The notes under the pieces are model-generated. The model was not told where the DNA came from. It saw nothing but the letters and a program-made list of their open reading frames with translations, and ran no database searches. The translations under genes and the position numbers were made by a program. Positions 1-8,092 of a stretch of DNA of 9,928 nt are shown one piece after another. Where the stretch lies: NCBI GenBank assembly GCA_026394835.1, contig JAPLZW010000028.1, forward strand, positions 1 through 9,928, written 5' to 3'. The first letter of the stretch is position 1. Each line of letters begins with the position of its first letter. This stretch comes from Candidatus Wolfebacteria bacterium (lineage in GTDB: Bacteria > Patescibacteriota > Minisyncoccia > UBA6257 > UBA9933).

Positions 1-1571
1 GAATTTCTTTATTTAAATATATTTTTTCCGTTCTGATTTTTATTTTGGTGGCGACCAGCTCGGGATTTGGATTGTTAGTGCTTCAAAAAGCTCACGCGAT
101 GACTGTTGAAGATTTAGTGATGGAGGCGGAGGGTGCGGCAATCGCGGCCAGTAACGAGAGAACGGCTGATACCACGCTGGCTGATTTTGTTGAAAAAGTC
201 GCCGAATGGGGTTTGACGGTTGCCAGGTGGGTCAAGGACGATTTGATGAAAGCCCTTCGCGATGTTGTCGCTAAGAAAATTATGGACTATATCGTTAACG
301 AAACCGTCCGTTGGATTCAGGGCGGCGGCTCTCCCAAGTTCGTTTCCAGCTGGAGCGGTTTAGCCAAGAACGCGGGGAATATCGCTTTTGATACTGTTAT
401 TAAACAAGTGGGGTTGGCGCGCCTTTGTTCGCCATTCAGCTTACAGGTGAAACTTTCCTTGCTGCCGGTTCAAGATTTTCCGACGCAGATAAGTTGTACT
501 CTGGACCAGTTTGTTTCCAATATTAATAATTTTTACGTTGATTTTAATCAAGGCGGTTGGCCGGCTTATTCCGCGATGTGGAATCCGGAAAATACTTATT
601 ACGGCCAGATGCTGATGATACAGGATAACCTTCAGCTTGAGAGCGCAAAGAAAGTGACAGCGGCGATGAATGAGGCGATTTCCGGAAGCGGTTTCCTGTC
701 TGTGAAAAAATGTGTTGACCCGGTTTATAGCGACCAAGTAACGGGAATTGAGAGCTATTGCCAGGTTTACGATTCCGATACGGGAGAATGCGCCGTTCAA
801 GGGGTGAGAGATATCACAACTAAAGTTCAGACCGGCTGCAATAAGGAAGAAATCCAAACACCGGCTATGGCAGTAGGTGAGGCGGCTAAGAATGCGATTG
901 GTTCAGATAGTCAGTGGGGAGCGAATATTCAATCTTGGGTTTCAGCTTTGGCACAAGCTTTAATAAACAGGGTGATGACAGAGGGTTTCGCGGCTTTGAA
1001 AAATGCCGTGACCGGCAGTTCAGGCAGCGGCAGCTCCGGTAGCAGTGCGACCAGCGCTTATCAAAATCTGGTTAGTAGTGAACTGGCGAACCAAAAAACT
1101 CAACTTGGCTCAAGTTTAAGCTCGGCTTTAAAAGAAGAACAGTATCTTCTTAATGCCAAAAATAAAACTTTGTCCGCATACCAGATGCAACAGGTTTATC
1201 TGTTAAAAATGTCGACCACTACCGGCTGTTTTGCTTCTCAGGCTGATATTGGTAATGTGGAGCGCAATATTGTCGATTTAAATGGTCAGGCAGCGGCTTT
1301 GCAATCTGCTATTACTGAAATAACCAATGCTATAAGTGCCATCAACAAGGCAACTTCTGCTATAGATTTGGCGCAGGGGACATACACTTCAGGCGTGGTT
1401 TCTGATAAATACAATACCGTAGGTTTTCTTACGCAGATTCAAACCGGTTCCGCGAGAACCGCGGCTGATAATGAGGCTATTGCCGCTCAGATAGCAAGAG
1501 ACAGCGCTTACAATAGTCTTGTTTTATGCACTACTCCGTCAACAGCGGGAGGTGTTGTTCCGGGCAATTAA
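1..1571 (+). CDS. Sec-exported Cys-containing protein of unknown function (5' end outside window)
   Basis: I do not recognise a named family. The frame is open to the left edge of the window: from base 3 it reads a hydrophobic run (ISLFKYIFSVLIFILVATSS) followed by GFGLLVLQKAHA. This is a signal peptide with a probable cleavage after AHA, so the apparent TTG start at base 45 is not real and the true start lies upstream. Counting from base 45, the mature part starts near residue 19. It contains eight cysteines (128, 151, 223, 239, 249, 265, 395, 495), an even number that suits disulfides in an exported protein. A Gly/Ser linker lies at about 324-334. An Ala/Gln/Asn-rich, probably helical or coiled-coil C-terminal part spans about 337-490. 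There is no obvious second membrane span. It ends three bases before the VirB6-like gene, so the two are probably co-transcribed. A role as a periplasmic or surface component of the secretion machine is inference from position. Confidence 0.75.
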   Translation, partial: ISLFKYIFSVLIFILVATSSGFGLLVLQKAHAMTVEDLVMEAEGAAIAASNERTADTTLADFVEKVAEWGLTVARWVKDDLMKALRDVVAKKIMDYIVNETVRWIQGGGSPKFVSSWSGLAKNAGNIAFDTVIKQVGLARLCSPFSLQVKLSLLPVQDFPTQISCTLDQFVSNINNFYVDFNQGGWPAYSAMWNPENTYYGQMLMIQDNLQLESAKKVTAAMNEAISGSGFLSVKKCVDPVYSDQVTGIESYCQVYDSDTGECAVQGVRDITTKVQTGCNKEEIQTPAMAVGEAAKNAIGSDSQWGANIQSWVSALAQALINRVMTEGFAALKNAVTGSSGSGSSGSSATSAYQNLVSSELANQKTQLGSSLSSALKEEQYLLNAKNKTLSAYQMQQVYLLKMSTTTGCFASQADIGNVERNIVDLNGQAAALQSAITEITNAISAINKATSAIDLAQGTYTSGVVSDKYNTVGFLTQIQTGSARTAADNEAIAAQIARDSAYNSLVLCTTPSTAGGVVPGN

Positions 1572-1574
1572 TTT

Positions 1575-3836
1575 ATGCGAATTTTAAAAATAAAAAAAAC
1601 GGAATTCAAAAAAATAATCGCGTTGATTTCCATTCTGGCGGTTGTTTTCGCCGTTAATTTTTCCGTTATAGAAAAAGTTTTAGCGGCAATAGATCCTATT
1701 ACAGGCGAGACTATTAGCGCAACTGATAACACTCAAGCGAATCTTGAACAAACGGCGACAACAAACAATGCTGCTGGAAATACGCAAGCCAATCTTGAGA
1801 GTACCGGCTTTGTCGGCCCGGGCGGAACCGCAAAATCTGGCGACGCCAATCCCAATGGAGCAACTATACCCGATAACCAAAAAACCGCCCGGTCTCTCGG
1901 AGTTGTCGGCGATGCTATTGTGTTTGTCGCGAAGACCATAATGGTCGCGGCTGCCGGGCTTATGGATTTTGCTTTAAGGCTGGGAAGCGATGTCATCAAT
2001 CTGGATTCGGTCAGGACCGGTTGGGGGATAGTCTTGAATATCACCAATCTCGGTTTCGTCTTGGCAATTATTGTGATTGCTTTCGCGACCATTTTCAGGA
2101 GGGAAAGTTACGGGATGAAAAAAACCTTATGGAAGCTGGTGGTTGCCGCCCTGCTTGTCAATTTTAGCTTGGTGATTGCCGGCGGGATTATTGACGCCTC
2201 AAACACGGTGACGAATGTCTTTAAAGACGCGACGCTCGGTAAGAATGGAGCCAATTTAAGCGTCGCCCTGGGCAATGCGTTAAAGCCTCAAGCGCTTGGC
2301 GATGTTTCGGGTGCCAATAATAGTTCATGGACGGAATGGTTAAATAATCCTCTGAAGGCAGCTTTTAACTTATTAGCCAGCCTGATTTTTATTATTATCT
2401 TCACCCTCCTGATGGTTTTGGCATTTCTTACGTTGTTCTTGATGTTTCTAATGAGGGCTTTATATCTGATTATTCTTCTAATTCTTTCGCCGATTGTTTG
2501 GCTGTTGTGGATATTTCCCGATACTTCAAAATATTTCAAACAATGGTGGAGTAGTTTTATACGCTGGAATGTATTCGCGCCGGCGGTTCTGTTTTTTATA
2601 TACATAGCCGTTATGACGGCGGCGACAATGCAAAAAACTCCTCTTCCATCAATTGCTCAATCCCAATCAACCGTGGGTTCTGCCGCCGCGGCGCTCAATG
2701 CGCAAACATGGATTAGTCCCGAGGGGGGATTCTTCCGTTATTCAGCGGAACTTTTTGTGATTTTAGGTTTGCTTTTCGGCGGAATATATACGGCCAATAA
2801 GCTTGGGATAGAGGGCGGAAGTTTCGGGGTAAGCTGGGCAGGAAAAATCGGGAAGGGCGTGGGGGCATATGCTGGCAGAAAAGGGCGACAACTTGGCACT
2901 TCTCCTCTTAGGTCAGAACGTGGAAAAAAAGTTCTTGAGGGGATGCAAAGATTTGCTGCCGGTAAAAGATGGGTTGATTTTGCAACGTTGGGAACGTCGG
3001 CCTTGGTAAGGCATGCTGGCGCCGGTCTTGGCAAGACAGCCGCTCTTGGCGCGGAAAAATTCGTGGAAGAGTCAAAAAAGAGAATAAACGGACTTGACGA
3101 TTACAGAGTGGCGAAAATGATGAATACTTTTGACGCGCCGACAAGAGTGGCGGCTCTTCAAAGGTTGAGACAAAATAAGACCCTTGATTTGCTTCCCGAC
3201 GCCAGTAAATTCATAAACGATGACACAAGGAATTTGATGATAAAATATGGACAGCCTGCTCCTGACTATTCCTCTATGGAAAGAACGGTTGGGTTTAATG
3301 ATGAAATGTTAAGGGTAGCCAAAGGAGAAACAATAAAGAGAAAAGTAAAACAACAAGATGGCACTGAGGTTGAAAAGGTGGTAACCCTTGAAGATGCTAC
3401 GAGAGATTTTTATAAAGGATTCCGCGCTGAACATTTCAACAAGATGGAAGTAGATGAATTTTTTGGCCAGAAGCCGCAATTCGGTTTAAGTCCGGAAATC
3501 CACAAAGCTTTTAAAGAGGAGGCGGCCAAAAGGATATTGGAAACTGTTCCTGATGGGCTGGGTAATATATATCGGAATATTAAAGGAGTTAATATGGAGG
3601 AATTTCACGATAGAAACTTGTGGAGATATGTTAAGCAGGAAGCAGGGGGAGCCAATATGACGACATCGGAATGGCTTAAGGCTAAACATCCCAAAGCTTA
3701 TAATTTCTACACCGGTTTTACGGCTCAGAGTTTAGGTATTGGAATAGACAGGGTTGAGGAAGCGAAAAAGGAAGCGAAAAAGGAAGAGAAAAAAGAAGAA
3801 AAAAAGGATTTTAGGAATGACGCCGCTTATTTGTAA
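1575..3836 (+). CDS. VirB6/TrbL-like polytopic membrane protein with long cytoplasmic-type tail
   Basis: 753 residues. Residues 1-37 look like a signal peptide or signal anchor (basic start, hydrophobic 13-30, then VLA). A Ser/Thr/Asn/Gly-rich segment follows to about 105; in it NTQANLE occurs twice (52-58 and 69-75). Hydrophobic helices lie at about 108-135, 150-173, 186-207, 262-292, 294-315, 332-352 and 390-408. The VirB6/TrbL family forms the inner-membrane channel platform of type IV secretion systems. The call rests on this topology and on the PrgI and VirB4 genes downstream, not on a catalytic motif. Residues 410-753 are hydrophilic and probably soluble: first a Gly/Arg/Lys-rich stretch (413-455), then helical sequence, ending in a Lys/Glu repeat (728-744). 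ATG follows the previous stop by three bases with no clear ribosome binding site, suggesting translational coupling. Confidence 0.75.
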   Translation: MRILKIKKTEFKKIIALISILAVVFAVNFSVIEKVLAAIDPITGETISATDNTQANLEQTATTNNAAGNTQANLESTGFVGPGGTAKSGDANPNGATIPDNQKTARSLGVVGDAIVFVAKTIMVAAAGLMDFALRLGSDVINLDSVRTGWGIVLNITNLGFVLAIIVIAFATIFRRESYGMKKTLWKLVVAALLVNFSLVIAGGIIDASNTVTNVFKDATLGKNGANLSVALGNALKPQALGDVSGANNSSWTEWLNNPLKAAFNLLASLIFIIIFTLLMVLAFLTLFLMFLMRALYLIILLILSPIVWLLWIFPDTSKYFKQWWSSFIRWNVFAPAVLFFIYIAVMTAATMQKTPLPSIAQSQSTVGSAAAALNAQTWISPEGGFFRYSAELFVILGLLFGGIYTANKLGIEGGSFGVSWAGKIGKGVGAYAGRKGRQLGTSPLRSERGKKVLEGMQRFAAGKRWVDFATLGTSALVRHAGAGLGKTAALGAEKFVEESKKRINGLDDYRVAKMMNTFDAPTRVAALQRLRQNKTLDLLPDASKFINDDTRNLMIKYGQPAPDYSSMERTVGFNDEMLRVAKGETIKRKVKQQDGTEVEKVVTLEDATRDFYKGFRAEHFNKMEVDEFFGQKPQFGLSPEIHKAFKEEAAKRILETVPDGLGNIYRNIKGVNMEEFHDRNLWRYVKQEAGGANMTTSEWLKAKHPKAYNFYTGFTAQSLGIGIDRVEEAKKEAKKEEKKEEKKDFRNDAAYL
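3758..3808 (+). repeat. Degenerate purine tract encoding a Lys/Glu repeat
   Basis: This is an almost pure purine run in the coding strand. The unit GGAAGCGAAAAA occurs about twice, followed by degenerate GGAAGAGAAAAA-like copies. It encodes alternating EEAKK/EEKK units, a highly charged, probably helical tail at the end of the VirB6-like protein. Such tracts change length easily by slippage. The copy number could therefore vary between strains or be mis-assembled. Confidence 0.7.
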
Positions 3837-3848
3837 AAAGATACACAG

Positions 3849-4967
3849 ATGATAAAAATCTCAAGAGAACAGTCATTTAATAGATTAGATTCTTTGCCGG
3901 ATACGCTGAAAGACGCGTTATTTTCCGATATCAACGCGAATCTCATCCAAAATATCTGCTTATCTCAACACTTAAATGAGAATAGGACAATGGAAGTTGG
4001 AAAATTGGTCGGATACATCATCCTTGGTTTTATCCATTCTGAAGACTTGGCCAGAGAAATTACCAATGAGTTGCAAATTAATGGCCAAATCTCCGCGGCT
4101 ATAAGCGCCGAAGTGGATAAAAAAATCTTCGCTCCTATCCGTGAAGACTTGAAAAAAGTTTACGCGCCGGCGCCTGCCGCGAGCTGGGGAGAAAGCAACG
4201 TGATTGATCTCAAAGCTCCGCCGGCTCCCATCAGTATTCCCCAGCCTGCGCCATTTCCTTCCGGAATTGATTCTTCCAAAACGGAAATGTTGAAAAACTT
4301 CGCTCCGCAAGGCGCGCCGATGCCGATAGCCGATGCGGGGCCCATGATTCTTCACGAAGAAACAAAATTGAAACCGGCAACCGCCGGCGCAAGCCGCTCC
4401 TTGGGCGGTTTATTCGGTTTTGGCAGGAAGCCTGAGACTTCCGGCTCCGGATATTCTTCGGGCAATGCCTCCGGAGTCGCGGCCCAGGTTAAATTCGGCA
4501 AAGAGAATTTAAGCGCGCCTTTAGCGCCAAAAGCGCCGGTGAATCCGGCGGAGCAAACGCCAAGGATAGTTCATTATACGGAATTCCGGACACCGCTTTC
4601 ACTCTTGGGGGAGATAGCCAGTAGCCCGGTAAAAGATGGGCCGGTATCATTGAATTCGGTTGCGCCGCCGGTTCCCCCAACACCTATTCCGCAAGGGCCG
4701 GTTTCTTTTCTGGGAATTCCCGCGTCGGGAATTCCAAAGCCGCCTCAGCCTCCAAAACCGCCCGCGCCACAGGAGATAAAACAAGCGGAACCGCAATTTT
4801 CCATTCCGATGTCGCAAATTTCCCAATCAAAAATCGAAGAGATAAAACCGTCGGTTAACAAAACAATGCCTCCGGAGCCTTTAAAAATTCAGCCAAAGCC
4901 GGTCCCGGAAAAACCGAAAGACGAGACAATCGTTGATTTAAGAACATTCCAGATAGGGGAAAAGTGA
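3849..4967 (+). CDS. Proline-rich scaffold-like protein with conserved N-terminal helical domain
   Basis: 372 residues, no signal peptide and no membrane span, so probably cytoplasmic. Residues 1-105 form a compact helical domain (SLPDTLKDALFS, then a segment ending KKIFAPIREDLKKV). From memory it resembles a domain that recurs in Parcubacteria proteins, but I cannot name it from a database. Residues 106-372 are rich in Pro, Ala, Ser and Gly and are probably disordered. Short motifs in this part look conserved: NVIDLK (117-122), ILHEE (167-171), a Gly/Ser-rich LGGLFGFGRK (185-194), RIVHYTEFRTPL (239-250) and TIVDLRTF (360-367), the last echoing the first. Position between the VirB6-like and PrgI/VirB4 genes suggests an adaptor or scaffold at the cytoplasmic face, which is inference. 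It ends one base before the PrgI start. No ribosome binding site is obvious before its own ATG. Confidence 0.7.
   Translation: MIKISREQSFNRLDSLPDTLKDALFSDINANLIQNICLSQHLNENRTMEVGKLVGYIILGFIHSEDLAREITNELQINGQISAAISAEVDKKIFAPIREDLKKVYAPAPAASWGESNVIDLKAPPAPISIPQPAPFPSGIDSSKTEMLKNFAPQGAPMPIADAGPMILHEETKLKPATAGASRSLGGLFGFGRKPETSGSGYSSGNASGVAAQVKFGKENLSAPLAPKAPVNPAEQTPRIVHYTEFRTPLSLLGEIASSPVKDGPVSLNSVAPPVPPTPIPQGPVSFLGIPASGIPKPPQPPKPPAPQEIKQAEPQFSIPMSQISQSKIEEIKPSVNKTMPPEPLKIQPKPVPEKPKDETIVDLRTFQIGEK
4951..4964 (+). promoter_or_regulatory. Ribosome binding site for the PrgI-family gene
   Basis: AGATAGGGGAAAAG contains AGGGGA ending eight bases before the ATG at 4969, a good Shine-Dalgarno match. 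It lies inside the last codons of the preceding gene, so the two are likely translated together. It is the clearest ribosome binding site in the window; most other starts here lack one. Confidence 0.6.
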
Positions 4968-4968
4968 T

Positions 4969-5288
4969 ATGCAATTTCAAATTCCACAATTTATAGAAAC
5001 AGAAGATAAGATCGTCGGGCCTTTGACCATAAAGCAATTTTTGTGGCTGGCCGCAGGCGGCGGTCTGTGTTTTATGCTTTTTTTTATTTTGCAATTCAGT
5101 TTCTGGCTGATGGTCGCGACGAGATGCCGGATATTAAAAAACTTTGGCAAAACCTTATGACTTCAAAGACACCGATTGCGAAACGGGAAAAAATCATCAG
5201 AATGCCGATGGGGAAAGACGAAAGATTCAACGTGTTCCGGAAAATAACAGCTGATAAGGAAATCGCGAGGCGCGTAGATTACAGATAA
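4969..5288 (+). pseudogene. PrgI-family T4SS membrane protein, broken by frameshift and internal deletion
   Basis: The first half is in one frame: MQFQIPQFIETEDKIVGPLT, then a hydrophobic helix at about residues 24-50, as expected for the start of PrgI-family proteins (small inner-membrane T4SS components that sit beside VirB4, in the place of VirB3). That frame stops at 5158-5160 after unrelated sequence (TRCRILKNFGKTL). The second half is in another frame from about 5118 to the TAA at 5286-5288: DEMPDIKKLWQNLMTSKTPI and, at the end, IARRVDYR. This matches the C-terminal end I remember for parcubacterial PrgI proteins. The second membrane helix and the usual WKPR-type segment are missing. 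The simplest reading is a deletion not divisible by three near 5108-5125. If the gene is really broken, neither half is likely to work alone. A local assembly error would look the same. Confidence 0.75.
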
Positions 5289-5330
5289 CGCGTATAAAAT
5301 AAGTTGATTTTGTAATATAATTAAAAAGAT

Positions 5331-5996
5331 ATGCCAGGCCAGGAGAAAATTGACGTTAAAGAAACAGGCGCGACCCAGCAGTTTGTGGATATAGAGGACA
5401 TAAAAGACGGGGTCGTGATTTTGAAAAACAGCGGTTTGCGGCGCTTGCTTATGGTTTCCGGAACGAATTTTGAGCTGAAATCGGAAGAAGAGCAGAATAT
5501 GATAACCATGTCTTATCAGGGATTTTTGAATACCTTGGATTTCTCCATCCAAATAGTAATCCATTCCAGAAAGCTTAATATAGAAAGTTATTTAAAGAAG
5601 CTTAAAGGCTTGGAGGACGGCCAGCCGAACGAATTGCTGAAAAATCAGGTTTCGGAATATGTTGAATTTATCCGGTCTTTTGTGGATACGAATGCCGTGA
5701 TGGCAAAGACTTTTTTTGCCGTGGTCCCTTATGACCCCGTCACCGTTCCGAACCAAGGGAAAAAATTTTTGGGATTCTTAGGTTTAGCCGGCAAGGCGAA
5801 ATCAGTCCAGCTCGAGCAGACAATAGAGCAAAAATTGATACAGCTTAATCAGCGCACCGACCAGGTGATATCGGGACTGAACCAAATCGGCTTAAGGGCG
5901 GTAGCTTTAAACGATGAAGAATTGATAGAACTTTTTTACAATCTGTATAATCCGGGGACAACCGAAAAAAAGGACTTAAAAATCGCCCAAGAATAA
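5331..5996 (+). CDS. VirB4-like protein, N-terminal part (separate gene)
   Basis: 221 residues, no membrane span. It begins with a short polar stretch and then FVDIEDIKDGVVILKNSGLR and VSGTNFELKSEEEQ. This is the pattern of the N-terminal domain of VirB4/TraC-type proteins in CPR genomes, as I remember them. It continues through a helical region with SRKLNIESYL, EFIRSFVD and FFAVVPYDP, and ends with GLRAVALNDEELIELFYNLY. No Walker motifs are present; they are in the next gene. In classic VirB4 proteins these parts form one chain, so the product probably works bound to the downstream ATPase. The ATG follows an AT-rich spacer of 42 bases with no convincing ribosome binding site. It ends at TAA 5994-5996, in the same frame as the next gene and 21 bases before its ATG. 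Confidence 0.8.
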   Translation: MPGQEKIDVKETGATQQFVDIEDIKDGVVILKNSGLRRLLMVSGTNFELKSEEEQNMITMSYQGFLNTLDFSIQIVIHSRKLNIESYLKKLKGLEDGQPNELLKNQVSEYVEFIRSFVDTNAVMAKTFFAVVPYDPVTVPNQGKKFLGFLGLAGKAKSVQLEQTIEQKLIQLNQRTDQVISGLNQIGLRAVALNDEELIELFYNLYNPGTTEKKDLKIAQE

Positions 5997-6017
5997 AGAA
6001 TAACCGAATTTTATGTT

Positions 6018-7769
6018 ATGAACGAAAAAATAAACATCCCCCAATCTTATAAGCCCGGCGTAAAAGACATTAAAAATGTTATTGCTCCGTCGGGAGTGGA
6101 AATTAACGCAAATTATTTGAAGATTGGCAATAAATTCGCCAAGACGATCTTCGTTTTCACTTATCCCCGGTATCTTTCGAGCGGCTGGTTTGATTCCATC
6201 ATTAATTCTCCCCAGCTTTTGGATATTTCCATTTTCGTCCATCCTGTTGATACCGCAACGGCGTTAAGAAGCCTGAGGAAAAAGACAACTCAGATAGAAG
6301 CTCAGCTGATGGAAAGGGAACAGAAGGGTTTGGTGAGGGATCCGATATTGGAAACCGCTTTCCAGGATATTGAAAATTTGCGCGACCAGCTTCAACAGGC
6401 GCAGGAAAAATTATTCAATGTCGGCACTTATATCACGATTTACGCCGATACCAAGGAAGATTTGGAGAAGGTGGAAGAAAGTTTTTACTCCACCCTTGAA
6501 TCGCAGCTGGTTTACGCGAAACCGGCGGTTTTCCAGCAGATGGAAGGTTTGACTTCCACTTTCCCCCTTAACGAAGACAAGCTTTTGATACACACGCCTT
6601 TGAATTCCGGCCCGGTTTCTTCGTTTTTCCCGTTCGTTTCCATGGATTTAACTTCCGACGAGGGCGTGCTTTACGGCATTAATCGCCACAATAACTCGCT
6701 TATCATCTTTGACCGGTTTTCTTTGGAAAACGCCAATCAGGTTGTTTTTGCTAAGGCGGGTTCCGGTAAATCCTACGCGACAAAACTTGAAATTATCAGG
6801 TCTCTTATGATGGGAACGGATATCTTGGTTATTGACCCGGAAAACGAATACGAAAAGCTGGCCGAGTCCGTCGGCGGCAGTTATTTCAAGATTTCTTTGA
6901 GTTCAAAAAACCAGATTAATCCTTTTGATATTCCGATAATCCCGGAAGACGAAGACCCGGCAAATGTTTTCCGTTCGCATATTTTGAATTTGACCGGGCT
7001 TGTGAAGTTGATGCTTGGAGAAATAACCGCGGAAGAGGGAGCAATGCTTGATATCGCCATCACCGAAACTTACGCGTCCCGCGACATTACCGCCGACAAA
7101 AAAGATTTTACCGGCATCACACCCCCGCTTTTGGGAGATTTACAGTCTGTTCTCCAGAATATGGACGGCGGTAAAGGCATGGCCCAGCGTTTGGAAAGAT
7201 TCACGAAAGGCAGTTATGCCGGTTTTACCAATCAGCAGACCAATGTCGATATGAAAAATAAGCTTATTGTTTTTTCTATCCGCGACCTGGAAGACGAGCT
7301 CCGGCCAATCGCGATGTACATTATTTTGAATTATATCTGGAATCTTATCCGCGCCGAAATGAAAAAAAGGATTTTGATAATCGACGAGGCGTGGTGGATG
7401 ATGAAATACAAGGATTCGGCTGATTTTCTTTTCAGCATCGTGAAGAGGGGAAGAAAATATTATCTCGGTGTGACAACAATTACCCAAGACGTGGAAGATT
7501 TTATGAACTCGCCGCAGGGCAGGCCGATTATATACAACTCTTCGCTCCAGCTGCTTTTAAAACAAGCTCCGGCGACAATTGAATTGATTTCCAAAACATT
7601 TCACCTGACCGATGCCGAGAAGGGTTTATTGCTTGAGGCCGGGGTGGGTGAGGGGCTTTTCTCCGCCGGTTTGAAACACGTTGCCATCCAGATTGTTCCG
7701 TCTTATTACGAAAATCAGATTATCACGACAAACCCCGAAGAATTAATGGAGCAGAAGAAACTCAAATAA
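6018..7769 (+). CDS. virB4: VirB4-like type IV secretion ATPase
   Basis: 583 residues, a cytoplasmic motor ATPase that powers substrate transfer or pilus assembly in type IV secretion systems. Residues 30-240 are the middle domain (NYLKIGNKFAKTIFVFTYPR, GLVRDPILETA, GINRHNNSLIIFDRFS). The nucleotide-binding domain follows. The Walker A is AKAGSGKS (245-252), with Ala where the consensus has its first Gly; as far as I recall this is usual in CPR homologues. IDPENEYEKLAE is at 272-283, Walker B ILIIDEAWW at 452-460 (D456, E457), and TTITQDVEDF, a sensor-like motif, at 486-495. The C-terminal end (LTDAEKGLLL, then HVAIQIVPS) is typical of the family. Length is full for this half. I see no Shine-Dalgarno site before the ATG, so translation may be coupled to the preceding gene. 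The frame extends only seven codons upstream to the TAA and has no other start. Confidence 0.93.
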   Translation: MNEKINIPQSYKPGVKDIKNVIAPSGVEINANYLKIGNKFAKTIFVFTYPRYLSSGWFDSIINSPQLLDISIFVHPVDTATALRSLRKKTTQIEAQLMEREQKGLVRDPILETAFQDIENLRDQLQQAQEKLFNVGTYITIYADTKEDLEKVEESFYSTLESQLVYAKPAVFQQMEGLTSTFPLNEDKLLIHTPLNSGPVSSFFPFVSMDLTSDEGVLYGINRHNNSLIIFDRFSLENANQVVFAKAGSGKSYATKLEIIRSLMMGTDILVIDPENEYEKLAESVGGSYFKISLSSKNQINPFDIPIIPEDEDPANVFRSHILNLTGLVKLMLGEITAEEGAMLDIAITETYASRDITADKKDFTGITPPLLGDLQSVLQNMDGGKGMAQRLERFTKGSYAGFTNQQTNVDMKNKLIVFSIRDLEDELRPIAMYIILNYIWNLIRAEMKKRILIIDEAWWMMKYKDSADFLFSIVKRGRKYYLGVTTITQDVEDFMNSPQGRPIIYNSSLQLLLKQAPATIELISKTFHLTDAEKGLLLEAGVGEGLFSAGLKHVAIQIVPSYYENQIITTNPEELMEQKKLK

Positions 7770-7771
7770 TT

Positions 7772-8092
7772 ATGGCTGATTTAGAAAATAAAAGCGTAGA
7801 GGAATTAGTGATGGCTGTTCAGCATTCAGAAGCTGCTGTGGTCACATTGCCTGAAAAAATAATCACTATTACAATTTCGGTGGTGGCCGACATCCTTGAA
7901 ATTATAGTGTTTCTCGAGATAGCTACTGGTGTGTTAGGTATATCAATTTGGCTTATGTCATACATTTTTGGTTTTTGTGTTTCTGTGGCGCTCTTTATGT
8001 GGTCGTTATTCAGAGGCGTTAATGGTAGCTTTTTCGTGAAGAGGATCTTGATTATTCTATTGGGGTTTATTCTTGATGAAGCCACTGCGTGA
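7772..8092 (+). CDS. Small multi-helix membrane protein, as interrupted by TGA
   Basis: 106 residues up to an in-frame TGA (8090-8092). The polar start MADLENKSVEELVMAVQ is followed by hydrophobic helices at about residues 29-51 and 54-80 and another starting at about 91. From memory, small CPR membrane proteins with two to four helices of this general shape are common, but I cannot assign a function. The ATG sits two bases after the VirB4 stop, so it belongs to the same operon. The last readable residues (LGFILDEATA) end in the middle of what looks like a membrane hairpin, and the same frame continues convincingly after the stop, so this is probably a truncated version of a 149-codon gene. 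Codon choice is more AT-rich than in the VirB4 gene before it. Confidence 0.6.
   Translation: MADLENKSVEELVMAVQHSEAAVVTLPEKIITITISVVADILEIIVFLEIATGVLGISIWLMSYIFGFCVSVALFMWSLFRGVNGSFFVKRILIILLGFILDEATA

Noticed and set aside
441..857. Minus-strand open frame of 138 codons within the first gene.
   Set aside because: It lies wholly opposite a gene with a signal peptide and coherent protein sequence. Other minus-strand frames in the window (for example 3972-4355 and 7140-7487) are likewise opposite well-supported genes and show no recognisable domains.
1728..1800. The repeated NTQANLE coding segment as a mobile or regulatory DNA repeat.
   Set aside because: There are only two copies about 51 bases apart, inside low-complexity Asn/Thr/Gly-rich coding sequence. 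A small duplication in a linker explains it.
5289..5330. Promoter in the AT-rich spacer before the VirB4 N-terminal gene (TATAAAAT at 5293-5299 region, TTGATT at 5304-5309).
   Set aside because: The two elements are in the wrong order and spacing for a sigma-70 promoter, and I see no -35 match at the right distance from TATAAA.
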